The notes: generated by a model not told the origin, from the sequence alone. A DNA stretch of 64,000 nucleotides from Roseateles_B flavus (GCF_039872765.1 NZ_JBDPZC010000015.1:1-64000); one strand, 5' to 3'. Numbered from the stretch's first letter, positions 23,540 to 34,377 are shown. Numbers and translations: made by a program.

Positions 23540-25075
23540 TCAGTGCACGCCGTGCATCTTCTTCTTCATCCAGGGGCTGAGCATCATCAGCACCAGGCCG
23601 GCGCCGATGGGGATCAGCGTGAAGATCAGGAAGAAGGTGGACATCGAGTAGGTGGCCGAGATGTGGTCGATGTAGGAACCCGACTTGCCGGCCAGCCAGT
23701 TGGCAATGGCGGTGTTCAGGAACCAGAAGCCGAACATCAGGCCCAGCAGGCGCGCCGGGGCCAGCTTGGAGATGTAGGACAGGCCCACCGGAGAGACGCA
23801 GAGCTCGCCCATGGTGTGCAGCAGGTAGGCCAGGGTCAGGAACATCATGCTGACCTGCGCCGTCTTGGCGCCGGCGGGAATGCCCATGGAGCCATAGGCC
23901 AGGGCGCCGAAGCCCAGACCCAGCAGCACCAGGCCCACGCCGAACTTCACCGGGCCGCTCGGGTTCCAGTACTTCTCCCACATCTTGGAGAACAGCGGGG
24001 CCAGCAGCACCAGGAAGAAGGAGTTCAGCACACCGAACCAGGTGGCGGGCACCTCGGACTGGTCCATCTGGAACTCGCGGTTGAGCATCCACAGCACCAG
24101 GACCCAGATGCCGCCGATGGCCAGCACCAGCAGGGCATTGCCCAGCGGATAGCGCGACACGGTGTGGCTGGCCAGCTTGAACAGCAGCCAGCTCAGGATC
24201 ACGGTGGGGATCACCGTCATCAGGCTGTTGATCACCTTGAAGGTCATGCCGGCGGTGCCCACCAGGGCGCGGTCGGTGTAGTCGGCCGCGAAGATGGTCA
24301 TGGAGCCGCCGGCCTGCTCGAAGGCGAACCAGAAGAAGATGGTCGAGAAGGAGAACACGCCGATGGCGATCAGGCGGTCCAGCACCACGTTGGGCGGGGT
24401 GTCGTCCTCGGCGGCGGCCGCGGCGGCGGCGTTGCTGTCAGGCGTGCCGCCGATGTTGCCGAAGATGCCCTGGCTGAGGTGGAACTGCAGCGCGCCCAGG
24501 ATCATGAAGATGCCGGCCAGGCCGAAGCCGAGGTTCCAGCTGATCTTCTCGCCGATGTAGCCGCACAGCAGGATGCCGAAGAAGGCGCCCGAGTTCACGC
24601 CCATGTAGAACAGGGTGTAGCCGGCGTCGCGCAGGGATTCGTTGCTCTTGTTGTAGAGCTGGCCCACGATGGCCGAGATGTTCGGCTTGAACAGGCCCGT
24701 GCCCAGGATCACCAGCCCCAGGCCGGCGAAGAAGGTCGGCTTGGTCTCCATGAACAGGCAGATGTGGCCGGCCGCGATGATGAAGCCGCCCAGCAACACC
24801 GAGCGGCGCGTGCCCAGCAGCTTGTCGGCGATCAGGCCGCCGAAGATGGGGGTCAGGTAGGCCAGGCCGGTGTACCAGCCGTACAGCGAGGTCGCCTCTT
24901 CACGGGTCCAGCCCCAGCCGCCCTTCGCGGCGGTCGAGACCAGGAAGAGCACGAGCAGGGCGCGCATGCCGTAGTACGAGAAGCGTTCCCACATTTCCGT
25001 GAAGAACAGGACGAACAGGCTGTCGGGATGGCCGAGGATGGTCTGCGGCGCCCCGGGGGTCTGAATTTTGTTCAA
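23540..25075 (-). CDS. POT/PTR-family proton-dependent oligopeptide transporter
   Basis: The 511-residue inner-membrane symporter imports di- and tripeptides with protons. The N-terminal FFTEMWERFSYYGMRALLVL contains the diagnostic ExxER region of POT proteins. GLFKPNISAIVGQLY is the second PTR signature. About 12-14 transmembrane segments are visible. The start is taken as TTG at 25075, where GGAG lies ~7 nt upstream and no ATG occurs before the first conserved segment. A good terminator follows. It is monocistronic. Confidence 0.9.
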   Translation of the reverse strand: MNKIQTPGAPQTILGHPDSLFVLFFTEMWERFSYYGMRALLVLFLVSTAAKGGWGWTREEATSLYGWYTGLAYLTPIFGGLIADKLLGTRRSVLLGGFIIAAGHICLFMETKPTFFAGLGLVILGTGLFKPNISAIVGQLYNKSNESLRDAGYTLFYMGVNSGAFFGILLCGYIGEKISWNLGFGLAGIFMILGALQFHLSQGIFGNIGGTPDSNAAAAAAAEDDTPPNVVLDRLIAIGVFSFSTIFFWFAFEQAGGSMTIFAADYTDRALVGTAGMTFKVINSLMTVIPTVILSWLLFKLASHTVSRYPLGNALLVLAIGGIWVLVLWMLNREFQMDQSEVPATWFGVLNSFFLVLLAPLFSKMWEKYWNPSGPVKFGVGLVLLGLGFGALAYGSMGIPAGAKTAQVSMMFLTLAYLLHTMGELCVSPVGLSYISKLAPARLLGLMFGFWFLNTAIANWLAGKSGSYIDHISATYSMSTFFLIFTLIPIGAGLVLMMLSPWMKKKMHGVH

Positions 25076-25266
25076 ACGACACTCCGTGCTGGATCGATGG
25101 TTCTGGGCCTGGAGCGCCCGGCTCCCTCTCGGACCGGATCGACGCAATCCACGGGTTGGCCGTGCACTGGGCTCACATAGGACAAGCCGCCTGGAGGCAG
25201 GCTCCGGCGGCGGCGGGCGTATTGTCGCCGCGCGTTTACAGCGTGTTTCTGCGGGTTCCTACCAAG

Positions 25267-25282
25267 GGCAAGACCTGACCCC
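25267..25282. repeat. REP-like 16-mer GGCAAGACCTGACCCC, copy 1
   Basis: This 16 bp sequence occurs again at 47168-47183, identical and on the same strand, both times in intergenic DNA. The motif GGGGTCAGGTCTTGCC resembles the extragenic repeats often associated with Y1-type (RAYT) transposases in proteobacteria. No such transposase is in the window. Confidence 0.5.
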
Positions 25283-25344
25283 CATGTCTTTTAGCATGGG
25301 TTGCCGGCCCTGGCAGGGGCCGGTGTGCGGCGTTCGCACCAGAT

Positions 25345-27699
25345 TCAGGCCCGCGGCTGCCAGCGCAGCAGGCGCAGGCCCAGCAGCACGACCAGCAGCG
25401 CGGCGCCCGCATCGGCCAGCACGGCCAGCCACAGGCTGCCCCAGCCGGCGAGGGTCAGGGCCAGCACCACGGCCTTGAGTCCCAAAGCCAGGCCGATGTT
25501 CTGCCACAGCACCTGCTTGCAGTCCCGCGAGAGGGCGATGAGCTCCGGCAGGCGGCGCAGGTCGTCCTGCATCAGGGCGATGTCGGCGGTCTCCAGCGCC
25601 GTGGCGGTGCCGGCCGCACCCATGGCGATGCCGATGTCGGCGCGTGCCAGGGCCGGGGCGTCGTTGACGCCGTCACCCACCATGGCCACCAGGCCGTGCT
25701 CGCGCAGATGGGCGATGGCGGCGAGCTTCTGCTCGGGCAGCAGCGGGGCCTGGACCTGCGCCTCGGGCAGGCCCAGTTCGCGGGCGGCGGCCAGGGCGGC
25801 GCCGCGCTGGTCCCCGCTGAGCATGTGCACCTGCACGCCGGCTGCCTGCAGCGCGGCCACGGTGCTGGCGCTGTGCGCACGCAGCCGGTCGCGCAGGGCC
25901 AGCAGGCCTTCGCAGCGCCAGCGCCCGGCCTCCTCGCGCAGCAGCCACAGCACGCTGCAGCCGGCCTCGCTCCAGGCGTGCGCGGCGGTCTCTGCGGCAG
26001 GGCTCAGGGCCGCCCGCTCTCGCGCCAGGGTCTCGTTGCCCAGCTGCCAGGCCTGGCCGTCCAGGCGGGCGCGCACGCCGCGGCCGGGCAGGGTCTCGAA
26101 GTCCAGCAGGGGGATGAGGGTCAGGTCTTGCGCCGCGGCGGCCTCCAGCAGGGCCAGGGCCAGCGGATGGCGTGAGCCGGCGTCCAGGCTGGCGGCGTGG
26201 CGCAGCAGGCCGGCCTCGTCCAGCGTGCCCAGCACGGTGTGCCCGACCAGGGCCGGCCGGCCTTCGGTGAGGGTGCCGGTCTTGTCCAGCGCGATGCTCT
26301 TCAGCAGGTGCGCCTGCTCCAGATAGAGCCCGCCCTTGATCAGCAGGCCGCGGCGGGCGCCGGCCGTCAGCGCGCTGACCACCGTCACCGGCGTGGAGAT
26401 CACCAGGGCGCAGGGGCAGGCCACTACCATCAGCACCAGGGCCTTGTAGATCCAGGGCGTGAAGGGCCCGCCCAGCCACAGCGGCGGCAGCAGGGCCAGT
26501 AGCAGCGCGGCCGCAACGACCAGAGGCGTGTAGACCCGCGCAAAGCGGTCCACGAAGCGCTGCGTGGGCGCGCGTTGCGCCTGCGCCTCCTGCACGGCCT
26601 GCGCCATGCGGTCCAGCAGGGTGTGGCCCTTGGCGGCCGTCACCGTCATCAGCAGCAGGCCCAACTCGTTGACCGAGCCGGCCAGCACGGTGTCGCCCGG
26701 CTGCTTGGGCACGGGCAGGCTCTCGCCGGTCAGCGCGGCCTCGTTGACGCTGGACTGGCCTTCGATCACCTGCCCGTCCAGCGGCACACGCTCACCGGCC
26801 CGGATGCGCAGCACGGCGCCCAGGGGGACCTGCCCGCTGGGCCGCTCGGCCCACTGGCCGTCGGGCAGGCGCAGCCAGGCGGTCTCGGGCACCAGGGCAC
26901 TGAGGGCGCGGATGGCGTCGCGCGCCCGCGCCAGGCTGAGGGCCTCCAGCATCTCGGACAGGCCGAAGAGCCAGACCACCATGGCCGCCTCCGGCCACTG
27001 GCCCAGGACCAGAGCGCCGATCACGGCCAGGCTCATCAGCAGGTGGATGTTGAGCGTGAGGCTGCGCAGGGCCACCCAGCCTTTGCGCAGGGTGGGCAGC
27101 CCGCCCAGGACGACGGCTGCCAGGGCGCAGGCGATCACCGCGGCCTCGGCGGCGCCCGCGTAGTGCAGGGCTTCGGAGCCCATGGCCGCGACGCCAGCCG
27201 CCGCCATGCGCCAGCGCAGGGCCACGGGCACCGCGGGCGCGACCGGTGCTGCGCGCTGCGCATCCAGCGGCACGGCGTCCAGGCCCGCGGCGCGGATGCG
27301 CTGCTGCAGGGCCTGGACCAGGCCGGGGGCGTCCGCCGCGTCGTGGTCCACGCTGAGCACGCGGCCCAGCAGGTCGAAATGCAGGGCGCGGATCGCGGGC
27401 TCGCCGGCCAGATGCTTGCGCAGCAGGGCCTCCTCGGTCGGGCAGTCCATGCCGGCGATGTGCAGACGCAGGCGCTGCTGACCGGGCGCCAGGCCGGCCA
27501 GGGGGGCGGCGCTCACCGATGGCGCCGCGCAGCCGCTGCTGCAGTGGACCTCGGCGGGGCCTTGCCCCTGATCGTGGTCGTGGTTGTGGGCATGCGCGTG
27601 CTCGTGTGTGTGTGCGTGCCCGCAGCAGGGCTCGTCCCGGGCTGTCGTGCAGGCGGAAGGGGCCTGTGGCTGGGCGTTGGCGCAGGAGAGCTTGGTCAT
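25345..27699 (-). CDS. cadA: Zn/Cd/Pb-exporting P1B-type ATPase
   Basis: The 784-residue metal efflux pump has a His/Cys-rich N-terminal stretch (residues 25-57, CCGHAHTHEHAHAHNHDHD) and one HMA domain with GMDCPTEE (C86). Membrane helices follow, then the CPC ion motif in VACPCALVISTPVTVV, the phosphorylation site DKTGT and the hinge GDGVND. CPC followed by this helix pattern places it in the Zn2+/Cd2+/Pb2+ (ZntA/CadA/PbrA) group rather than with copper pumps. It is divergent from cadR and controlled by a MerR-type promoter. The ATG at 27699 is the only plausible start, yet it lies about 9 nt from the -10, so the mRNA may be nearly leaderless. Confidence 0.92.
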   Translation of the reverse strand: MTKLSCANAQPQAPSACTTARDEPCCGHAHTHEHAHAHNHDHDQGQGPAEVHCSSGCAAPSVSAAPLAGLAPGQQRLRLHIAGMDCPTEEALLRKHLAGEPAIRALHFDLLGRVLSVDHDAADAPGLVQALQQRIRAAGLDAVPLDAQRAAPVAPAVPVALRWRMAAAGVAAMGSEALHYAGAAEAAVIACALAAVVLGGLPTLRKGWVALRSLTLNIHLLMSLAVIGALVLGQWPEAAMVVWLFGLSEMLEALSLARARDAIRALSALVPETAWLRLPDGQWAERPSGQVPLGAVLRIRAGERVPLDGQVIEGQSSVNEAALTGESLPVPKQPGDTVLAGSVNELGLLLMTVTAAKGHTLLDRMAQAVQEAQAQRAPTQRFVDRFARVYTPLVVAAALLLALLPPLWLGGPFTPWIYKALVLMVVACPCALVISTPVTVVSALTAGARRGLLIKGGLYLEQAHLLKSIALDKTGTLTEGRPALVGHTVLGTLDEAGLLRHAASLDAGSRHPLALALLEAAAAQDLTLIPLLDFETLPGRGVRARLDGQAWQLGNETLARERAALSPAAETAAHAWSEAGCSVLWLLREEAGRWRCEGLLALRDRLRAHSASTVAALQAAGVQVHMLSGDQRGAALAAARELGLPEAQVQAPLLPEQKLAAIAHLREHGLVAMVGDGVNDAPALARADIGIAMGAAGTATALETADIALMQDDLRRLPELIALSRDCKQVLWQNIGLALGLKAVVLALTLAGWGSLWLAVLADAGAALLVVLLGLRLLRWQPRA

Positions 27700-27707
27700 G
27701 GAGGGGT

Positions 27708-27738
27708 ATTTCACAGCCTGTAGCCACTCCAGAGTCAA
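27708..27738 (-). promoter_or_regulatory. MerR-type cadA promoter/operator
   Basis: On the minus strand TTGACT (27738-27733) and TGAAAT (27713-27708) are separated by 19 nt. The spacer CTGGAGTGGCTACAGGCTG resembles the CadR/PbrR dyad. This layout is standard for Cd/Pb/Zn-responsive MerR activators. It lies between cadA and the divergent cadR. Confidence 0.85.
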
Positions 27739-27796
27739 GCGACTATGCTGCGGCCTTTTCCAGCAGCGCTGCCCCAGGGGCAGAAGGTCAGTGCCC

Positions 27797-28249
27797 ATGC
27801 GCATCGGCGAACTCAGCAAGGCCACGGGGGTCGACATCGAGACCATCCGCTTCTATGAAAAGTCCGGCCTGCTGCCCCCGCCGGCCCGCAGCGGCAATGG
27901 CTATCGCGACTACGCCCAGCCCCAGCTGGAGCGCCTGGCCTTCATCCGCCACTGCCGGGCCCTGGACATGTCCCTGGCCGACGTCGGCCTGCTGCTGCAG
28001 AGCCTGCAGAGCGAGGACCCGCAGCAGCTGGCCAGCGTGGACGCCCTGGTCGATGCGCAGCTGGCCCGGGTGCGGGCGCGGCTCAAGAGCATGCAGGCCC
28101 TGGAGGCGCAGCTGCAGGCGCTCAAGAGCCGCTGCGATGCGCGGCACGAGCAGCACGCCTGCGGCATCCTGGCCGAGCTGGTGGCGGCGGCTCATGGCGA
28201 GGCCTGCGCCTGCCATGGCGAGAAGCCGGCCGAGGAGCCGCGCCGATGA
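27797..28249 (+). CDS. cadR: Cd(II)/Pb(II)-responsive MerR regulator lacking the first metal cysteine
   Basis: The 150-residue MerR activator has an N-terminal HTH (MRIGELSKATGVDIETIRFY) and the CadR/PbrR-like core FIRHCRALDMSLADVGLLL. Two of the three expected metal-binding cysteines are present in the metal loop (C113, C122). The position equivalent to PbrR Cys78 is Leu (L78). An extra Cys/His-rich tail (C137, C139, H140) may substitute. It is divergent from the P-type ATPase and overlaps the HPP-CBS gene by 4 bp, so that gene is in the same metal regulon. Confidence 0.88.
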   Translation: MRIGELSKATGVDIETIRFYEKSGLLPPPARSGNGYRDYAQPQLERLAFIRHCRALDMSLADVGLLLQSLQSEDPQQLASVDALVDAQLARVRARLKSMQALEAQLQALKSRCDARHEQHACGILAELVAAAHGEACACHGEKPAEEPRR

Positions 28250-29394
28250 TGAGCACCGCCTCCTTCGGCGCCCGCTGGCGCGCCCGGCTGAGCCCCTTCG
28301 TGCCGGCGCCCCTCACCGCCCCGTGGCGCGAGCTGCTGCTGGGGGCCCTGGGCGTGGGCCTGGGCCTGCTGTGCACGGAATGGATCAGCCGCCACGCGCT
28401 GGCGGGCCAGGCCCTGTGGTTCGTCGCGCCCATGGGCGCTTCGGCGGTGCTGGTGTTCAGCGTGCCGGCCAGCCCGCTGGCCCAGCCCTGGTCGGTGCTG
28501 GGGGGCAATGTGATCTCGGCCCTGGTCGGCGTGGCCTGCCATCACGTGCTGGGGGCCTCGGGGCCTGCGCTGGCCGCCGCGGGGCTGCTGGCGGTGCTGG
28601 CCATGATCGCCCTGCGCTGCCTGCATCCGCCCGGCGGCGCAGTGGCCGTCACCGCGGCGCTGGGCAGCCCGACGCTGGAGAGCCTGGGCTATGGCTACGC
28701 CTTCTGGCCGGTGGGGCTGAACTCGCTGCTGATGCTGCTGCTGGCCCTGGTCTTCAACCGCCTGGCCGGCCGCCACTATCCGCACCATGGCGCCGCGCCG
28801 GCGAACGTGCACCGCACGGCCGACCCCCTGCCCAGCCGTCGCGCGGGCTTCGTGAAAGAGGACGTGGACGCGGCCCTGGCCTCCTTCGGTGAGATCCTGG
28901 ACATCGACCGCCAGGACCTGGAGGAGATCCTCGTGCGTGCCCAGCAGCACGCCCAGCAGCGGCACTGGGGCGCCATCCGCTGCGCCGACGTGATGGCCCG
29001 CGACGTGGTCTGCATCGGTCCCGAGGCTTCGCTGGACGACGCCTGGGGCCTGCTGGCCCGCCACAAGGTCAAGGCCCTGCCGGTGGTGGACACCAGCCAG
29101 CGCCTGGTGGGCATCGTGTCCTTGCACGACTTCTTCCTGGGCCGCGAGCCCTCGGCGCTGGAGCGCTTCCCGCGCATGACCGAGGCCCGCCGCGTGGCCG
29201 ACATCATGACGCCCAAGGTGCGGAGCGCCCGGCCCGAGCAGGCCCTGGCCGAGCTGGTCGGCGCCTTCTCCGACGGCGGCCTGCACCACATGCCGGTGGT
29301 GGACGAGGCGCGGCGCGTGGTGGGCATGATCACGCAGTCGGACGTGGTGGCGGCGCTGTTCATGCGCCAGCCAGAGCAGGCGCTGTCTGGCTGA
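28246..29394 (+). CDS. HPP-family membrane protein fused to tandem CBS domains
   Basis: The 382-residue protein has an N-terminal HPP-type membrane domain of about four helices (~28-175), including the signature CLHPPGGAVAVTAALG. A Bateman module of two CBS domains follows at ~245-380 (DVMARDVVCIGPEASLDDAW, DIMTPKVRSARPEQALAEL). HPP proteins are linked to nitrite or small-anion transport in plastids and cyanobacteria. CBS pairs sense adenosine nucleotides. Translationally coupled to cadR (4 bp overlap), which is an unusual genomic context and could indicate autoregulated co-expression under metal stress. Confidence 0.82.
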   Translation: MMSTASFGARWRARLSPFVPAPLTAPWRELLLGALGVGLGLLCTEWISRHALAGQALWFVAPMGASAVLVFSVPASPLAQPWSVLGGNVISALVGVACHHVLGASGPALAAAGLLAVLAMIALRCLHPPGGAVAVTAALGSPTLESLGYGYAFWPVGLNSLLMLLLALVFNRLAGRHYPHHGAAPANVHRTADPLPSRRAGFVKEDVDAALASFGEILDIDRQDLEEILVRAQQHAQQRHWGAIRCADVMARDVVCIGPEASLDDAWGLLARHKVKALPVVDTSQRLVGIVSLHDFFLGREPSALERFPRMTEARRVADIMTPKVRSARPEQALAELVGAFSDGGLHHMPVVDEARRVVGMITQSDVVAALFMRQPEQALSG

Positions 29395-29453
29395 GCGGCA
29401 GGCGGCTGCCGGGCGGTGCCGACGCGCCATCCCTGTGCATCGCCGCATGCCCT

Positions 29454-30966
<1,513 letters not shown>

Positions 30967-30977
<11 letters not shown>

Positions 30978-31761
30978 AGTCGTAGTCGATCGTCAGCGGC
31001 GCATGGTCGCTGAACTTCTGGTCCTTGTAGATGGACTCGCGCCGGGCCAGGGCGGCGAGCTGGGGCGTGGCGAAGTGGTAGTCCAGGCGCCAGCCCACGT
31101 TCTTGGCATAGGCCTGGCCGCGGTTGCTCCACCATGTGTAGCAGGCGTCCGTGGTGTCGGGCTGCAGCTGGCGGTAGACGTCCACCAGGCCGCCCTGGGC
31201 CGGATCGATCAGCTGGGTCACCCAGGCGCGTTCCTCGGGCAGGAAGCCGCTGTTCTTGAGGTTGCCCTTCCAGTTCTTGAGGTCGGCTTCCTTGTGGGCG
31301 ATGTTGATGTCGCCGACGAGGATGAACTCGCGCTGCCCCTTCAGCGCCATCAGGTGCGGGTAGATGGCCGCGAGGAAGCGGAACTTGGCCTGCTGGCGGT
31401 CCTCGCCGCTGGAGCCGCTGGGGAAGTAGCAGCTGATCAGGCTCAGCTTGCGGCCGGGCTTGTCGAAGCGCTTCTCGATGTAGCGGCCTTCGTCGTCGAA
31501 TTCGTGGACGCCGATGCCGGTGATGATGTCGCTGGGCTCGTCGCGGGTGTAGAGGCCCACGCCGGAGTAGCCCTTCTTCTGGGCGTAGTGGAAATGGCCC
31601 TTGAGGCCGCCCGGGCTGCAGAAGATCTGGTCGACATGCTCATGCTGGGCCTTCACCTCCTGCACGCCGACCGCGTCGGCCTGCTGCTGGGGCAGCCAGT
31701 CGAAGAAGCCCTTGGTGGCGGCGGAGCGGATGCCATTGAGATTGGCGGTGATGAAGCGCAC
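30967..31761 (-). CDS. xth: Exodeoxyribonuclease III (AP endonuclease)
   Basis: The 264-residue EEP-fold nuclease acts in base-excision repair at abasic sites. Motifs: ITANLNGIRSA (metal/phosphate Asn), QEVKAQ (metal Glu), FILVGDINIAHKEADLKN (catalytic Asp/Asn) and SDHAPLTIDY (catalytic His). The length fits ExoA/XthA. A GTG start at 31761 is used because GAGGT lies 7 nt upstream and the conserved RFITANLNG begins immediately. The longer frame adds non-conserved residues. Confidence 0.92.
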
Positions 31762-31922
31762 GGTCGATACCTCGGCTGAGACGGAGAGGCGCCAGTATCG
31801 CAGTGAGGCGGTGATGAACTGGTCTGATGTCGGTCCGCAACAGCCTCGCACCAGGGCAGTGCAAGCGAGCCAGGAAAGGTGACGCACGCGGCGCAGACTT
31901 GCTAGATTCTCGGCACCCGATC

Positions 31923-31936
31923 GGCAAACGTTTGCC
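31923..31936. promoter_or_regulatory. LacI-type operator candidate GGCAAACGTTTGCC
   Basis: A perfect 14 bp palindrome with the central CG and A/T-rich inner arms typical of LacI/GalR-family operators lies 101 bp before the TonB-dependent receptor gene. A -10-like TAGATT is just upstream (31903-31908). No LacI-family gene is in the window, so the regulator would act in trans. Confidence 0.55.
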
Positions 31937-32037
31937 CATCCATTCCGTCACGCCGTCCGCTCAGGCACGGCCCCCGGGGCCCGCCAGCCCTGCGAGGGGC
32001 ACCCAGCCGGGACGGCCATCGTTCTAGGAGTCCCACG

Positions 32038-34299
32038 ATGAACCGCAAGCCCCTCATCCAACGCGCGCCCCTGGCGCTGGCCGTGACCCTGGCTCTGCAG
32101 GCCCTGGCGGGCAGCGCGGCCCAGGCGCAGGAGGCGCCCAAGGCCGAGGCCGCCCGTCCCCAGACCAACCAACTGGAGGCCGTGGTGATCACCGCCGAGC
32201 GCCGGGTGGAGAACATCAAGGACGTGCCCAACGCGGTCTCGGCCATCAGCGGCGAGAAGCTGGACGTCATCAATTCCAGCGGCCAGGACATCCGCGCCCT
32301 GTCAGGCCGTGTGCCCAGCCTGAACATCGAGTCCTCCTTCGGCCGGGCCTTCCCGCGCTTCTACCTGCGCGGCTACGGCAACACCGACTTCCGCCTCAAC
32401 GCCTCGCAGCCCGTCTCGCTGATCTACGACGAGGTGGTGCAGGAGAACCCCATCCTCAAGGGCTTCCCGGCCTTCGACGTGAAGAACGTGGAAGTGCTGG
32501 CCGGCCCCCAGGGCACCCTGTTCGGCCGCAACACGCCGGCCGGCGTGGTGAAGTTCGAGTCGGTCAAGCCGTCCAAGCGCCAGGACGCCTATTTCAACGC
32601 CTCCTTCGGCAGCCAGGGCATGGTGAACCTGGAAGGCGCAGCCAACCTGCCGGTGGGCGGGGACTGGGCCGTGCGCATTTCGGCCCAGAACCAGCACCGT
32701 GGCAACTGGGTCAAGAACGAGCTGCCCAATGCCAAGACGCCCGACACCGAGGGCTATGACGACCGCGCCGTGCGCATCCAGGCGCTCTATGAGGCCAACC
32801 AGGCTTTCAGCGCCCTGTTCAACGTGCACAACCGCGAGCTCAAGGGCAGTCCGCGCCTGTTCCGCGGCTCTGTCATCAAGCCCGGGACCAATGAGCTGGT
32901 CGATGGTTTCGACCCGGCCAAGATGGTCATCGACGGGACCAACGAGCAGCGCCTGCACAGCACCGGCGCCAGCCTGCGCCTGAAGTGGGCCCTGGACGGC
33001 GTGACCCTGCACTCCATCAGTGCCATCGAGACCGTGCAGCCCTTCAGCCGGGGCGATGTGGACGGCGGCTATCGCTATCACAACCCCTTCTCGGGCGACC
33101 CCAAGACGCCGCCCTATCCCACCCAGGGCGAAGCGACCTGGCAGATGGACACCTCGGACGCCCTGATGGGTCACCGCCAGCTGACGCAGGAATTCCGCCT
33201 GGAGTCGCAGGCAGCCGGCCCGATGCGCTGGCAGGGCGGTCTCTACCTCTTCGACGAGAAGTACACGATGCGCAGCGTGGACTACACGGCGGCCAAGCCG
33301 GCCGACAGCATCGTGGACACCCGCCAGACCAACAAGGCCTGGGCCCTGTTCGGCTCGGTCAACTACGAGCTGCGCCCCGATCTCAAGCTGCGCGGCGGCC
33401 TGCGCTACACCCAGGACAAGAAGGACCTGAACACCGTTGGCAAGGTCAACGACGGCGCCGGCACCAGCGCCAGCACCGACGACCACAAGGTCAGCTGGGA
33501 TGCCTCCGGCACCTATGCCCTGGACAAGCAGACCAACCTCTACGCACGCGTCGCCACCGGTTTCCGTGCCGCCTCCATCTACCCGGCCAGCGGCTTCGGC
33601 ACGCAGAGCAAGGCGCGCCCCGAAACCGTCACCTCCTACGAGGCCGGCGTGAAGAGCGAGTTCTGGAACCGCCGCGCCCGCCTGTCTGCCAATGTCTTCG
33701 CCTACACGGTGAAGGATCAACAGCTGACCGCCGTGGGCGGCTCGGGCAACTTCAACACGCTGCTCAACGCCAGCAAGGGCGAGGGCCAGGGCTTCGAGCT
33801 CAACCTTGACCTGATTCCGGTGGATCGCCTGATGCTCACGATGGGCCTCAGCTACAACGACACCAAGATCAAGGACCCCACGCTCTATGCCACCCGCCCG
33901 GGCAGCAATCCCGTGATGGTGGGCACGCCCGATGCCAGCGGCCGCTACAGCCTCTACAACAACCCGCTGCCCAACGCGCCGAAGTGGATCGCCAACCTGA
34001 CGGCCCGCTACTCGATCCCGACGGCCGAGGGCAACGAGTACTTCATCTACACCGACTGGGCCTACCGCTCCAAGGTCAATTTCTTCCTGTACGAGGCCAA
34101 GGAATTCACCGGCAAGGCCCTGCTGGAAGGCGGCCTGCGCGCGGGCTATGTCTGGGGCGACGGCAAGTACGAGGTGGCCGGCTTCGTGCGCAACCTGACC
34201 AACAAGGTTGTCGTCAACGGTGCCATCGACTTCGACAACCTGACCGGCTTCATCAACGACCCGCGCACCTACGGCATCCAGTTCAAGGCCCTCTTCTGA
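32038..34299 (+). CDS. TonB-dependent outer-membrane receptor
   Basis: The 753-residue outer-membrane transporter has a signal peptide (~1-30, ending AAQAQ). The TonB box and plug domain follow (LEAVVITAERRVENIKDVPN; VEVLAGPQGTLFGRNTPAGV), then a 22-strand barrel ending in the aromatic C-terminus IQFKALF. The sequence fits the CirA/FecA-like and pesticin-receptor-like branch common in sphingomonads and betaproteobacteria, whose substrates are often not siderophores. A LacI-type palindrome upstream suggests a carbohydrate or plant-derived substrate. It is monocistronic with a strong terminator. Confidence 0.9.
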   Translation: MNRKPLIQRAPLALAVTLALQALAGSAAQAQEAPKAEAARPQTNQLEAVVITAERRVENIKDVPNAVSAISGEKLDVINSSGQDIRALSGRVPSLNIESSFGRAFPRFYLRGYGNTDFRLNASQPVSLIYDEVVQENPILKGFPAFDVKNVEVLAGPQGTLFGRNTPAGVVKFESVKPSKRQDAYFNASFGSQGMVNLEGAANLPVGGDWAVRISAQNQHRGNWVKNELPNAKTPDTEGYDDRAVRIQALYEANQAFSALFNVHNRELKGSPRLFRGSVIKPGTNELVDGFDPAKMVIDGTNEQRLHSTGASLRLKWALDGVTLHSISAIETVQPFSRGDVDGGYRYHNPFSGDPKTPPYPTQGEATWQMDTSDALMGHRQLTQEFRLESQAAGPMRWQGGLYLFDEKYTMRSVDYTAAKPADSIVDTRQTNKAWALFGSVNYELRPDLKLRGGLRYTQDKKDLNTVGKVNDGAGTSASTDDHKVSWDASGTYALDKQTNLYARVATGFRAASIYPASGFGTQSKARPETVTSYEAGVKSEFWNRRARLSANVFAYTVKDQQLTAVGGSGNFNTLLNASKGEGQGFELNLDLIPVDRLMLTMGLSYNDTKIKDPTLYATRPGSNPVMVGTPDASGRYSLYNNPLPNAPKWIANLTARYSIPTAEGNEYFIYTDWAYRSKVNFFLYEAKEFTGKALLEGGLRAGYVWGDGKYEVAGFVRNLTNKVVVNGAIDFDNLTGFINDPRTYGIQFKALF

Positions 34300-34330
34300 G
34301 CCCTGGCTGATCCCCGCCCCGGTGGCCCGC

Positions 34331-34377
34331 AAGGCCCGTCACCCCCCTTGTTTCACGGGGCGGGGTGGCGGGCCTTT
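34331..34377 (+). terminator. Terminator after the TonB-dependent receptor gene
   Basis: AAGGCCCGTCACCCC (34331-34345) pairs with GGGGTGGCGGGCCTT, with one mismatch, ending in TTT. The stem is long and GC-rich. It lies 32 bp after the stop codon and before pyrE. Confidence 0.75.

Noticed and set aside
32302..34332. Long minus-strand frame (676 codons) opposite the TonB-dependent receptor gene
   Set aside because: The translation is a Gly/Ala/Val/Arg/His/Gln-rich antisense shadow with no motifs, while the + strand encodes a complete receptor with signal peptide and barrel.
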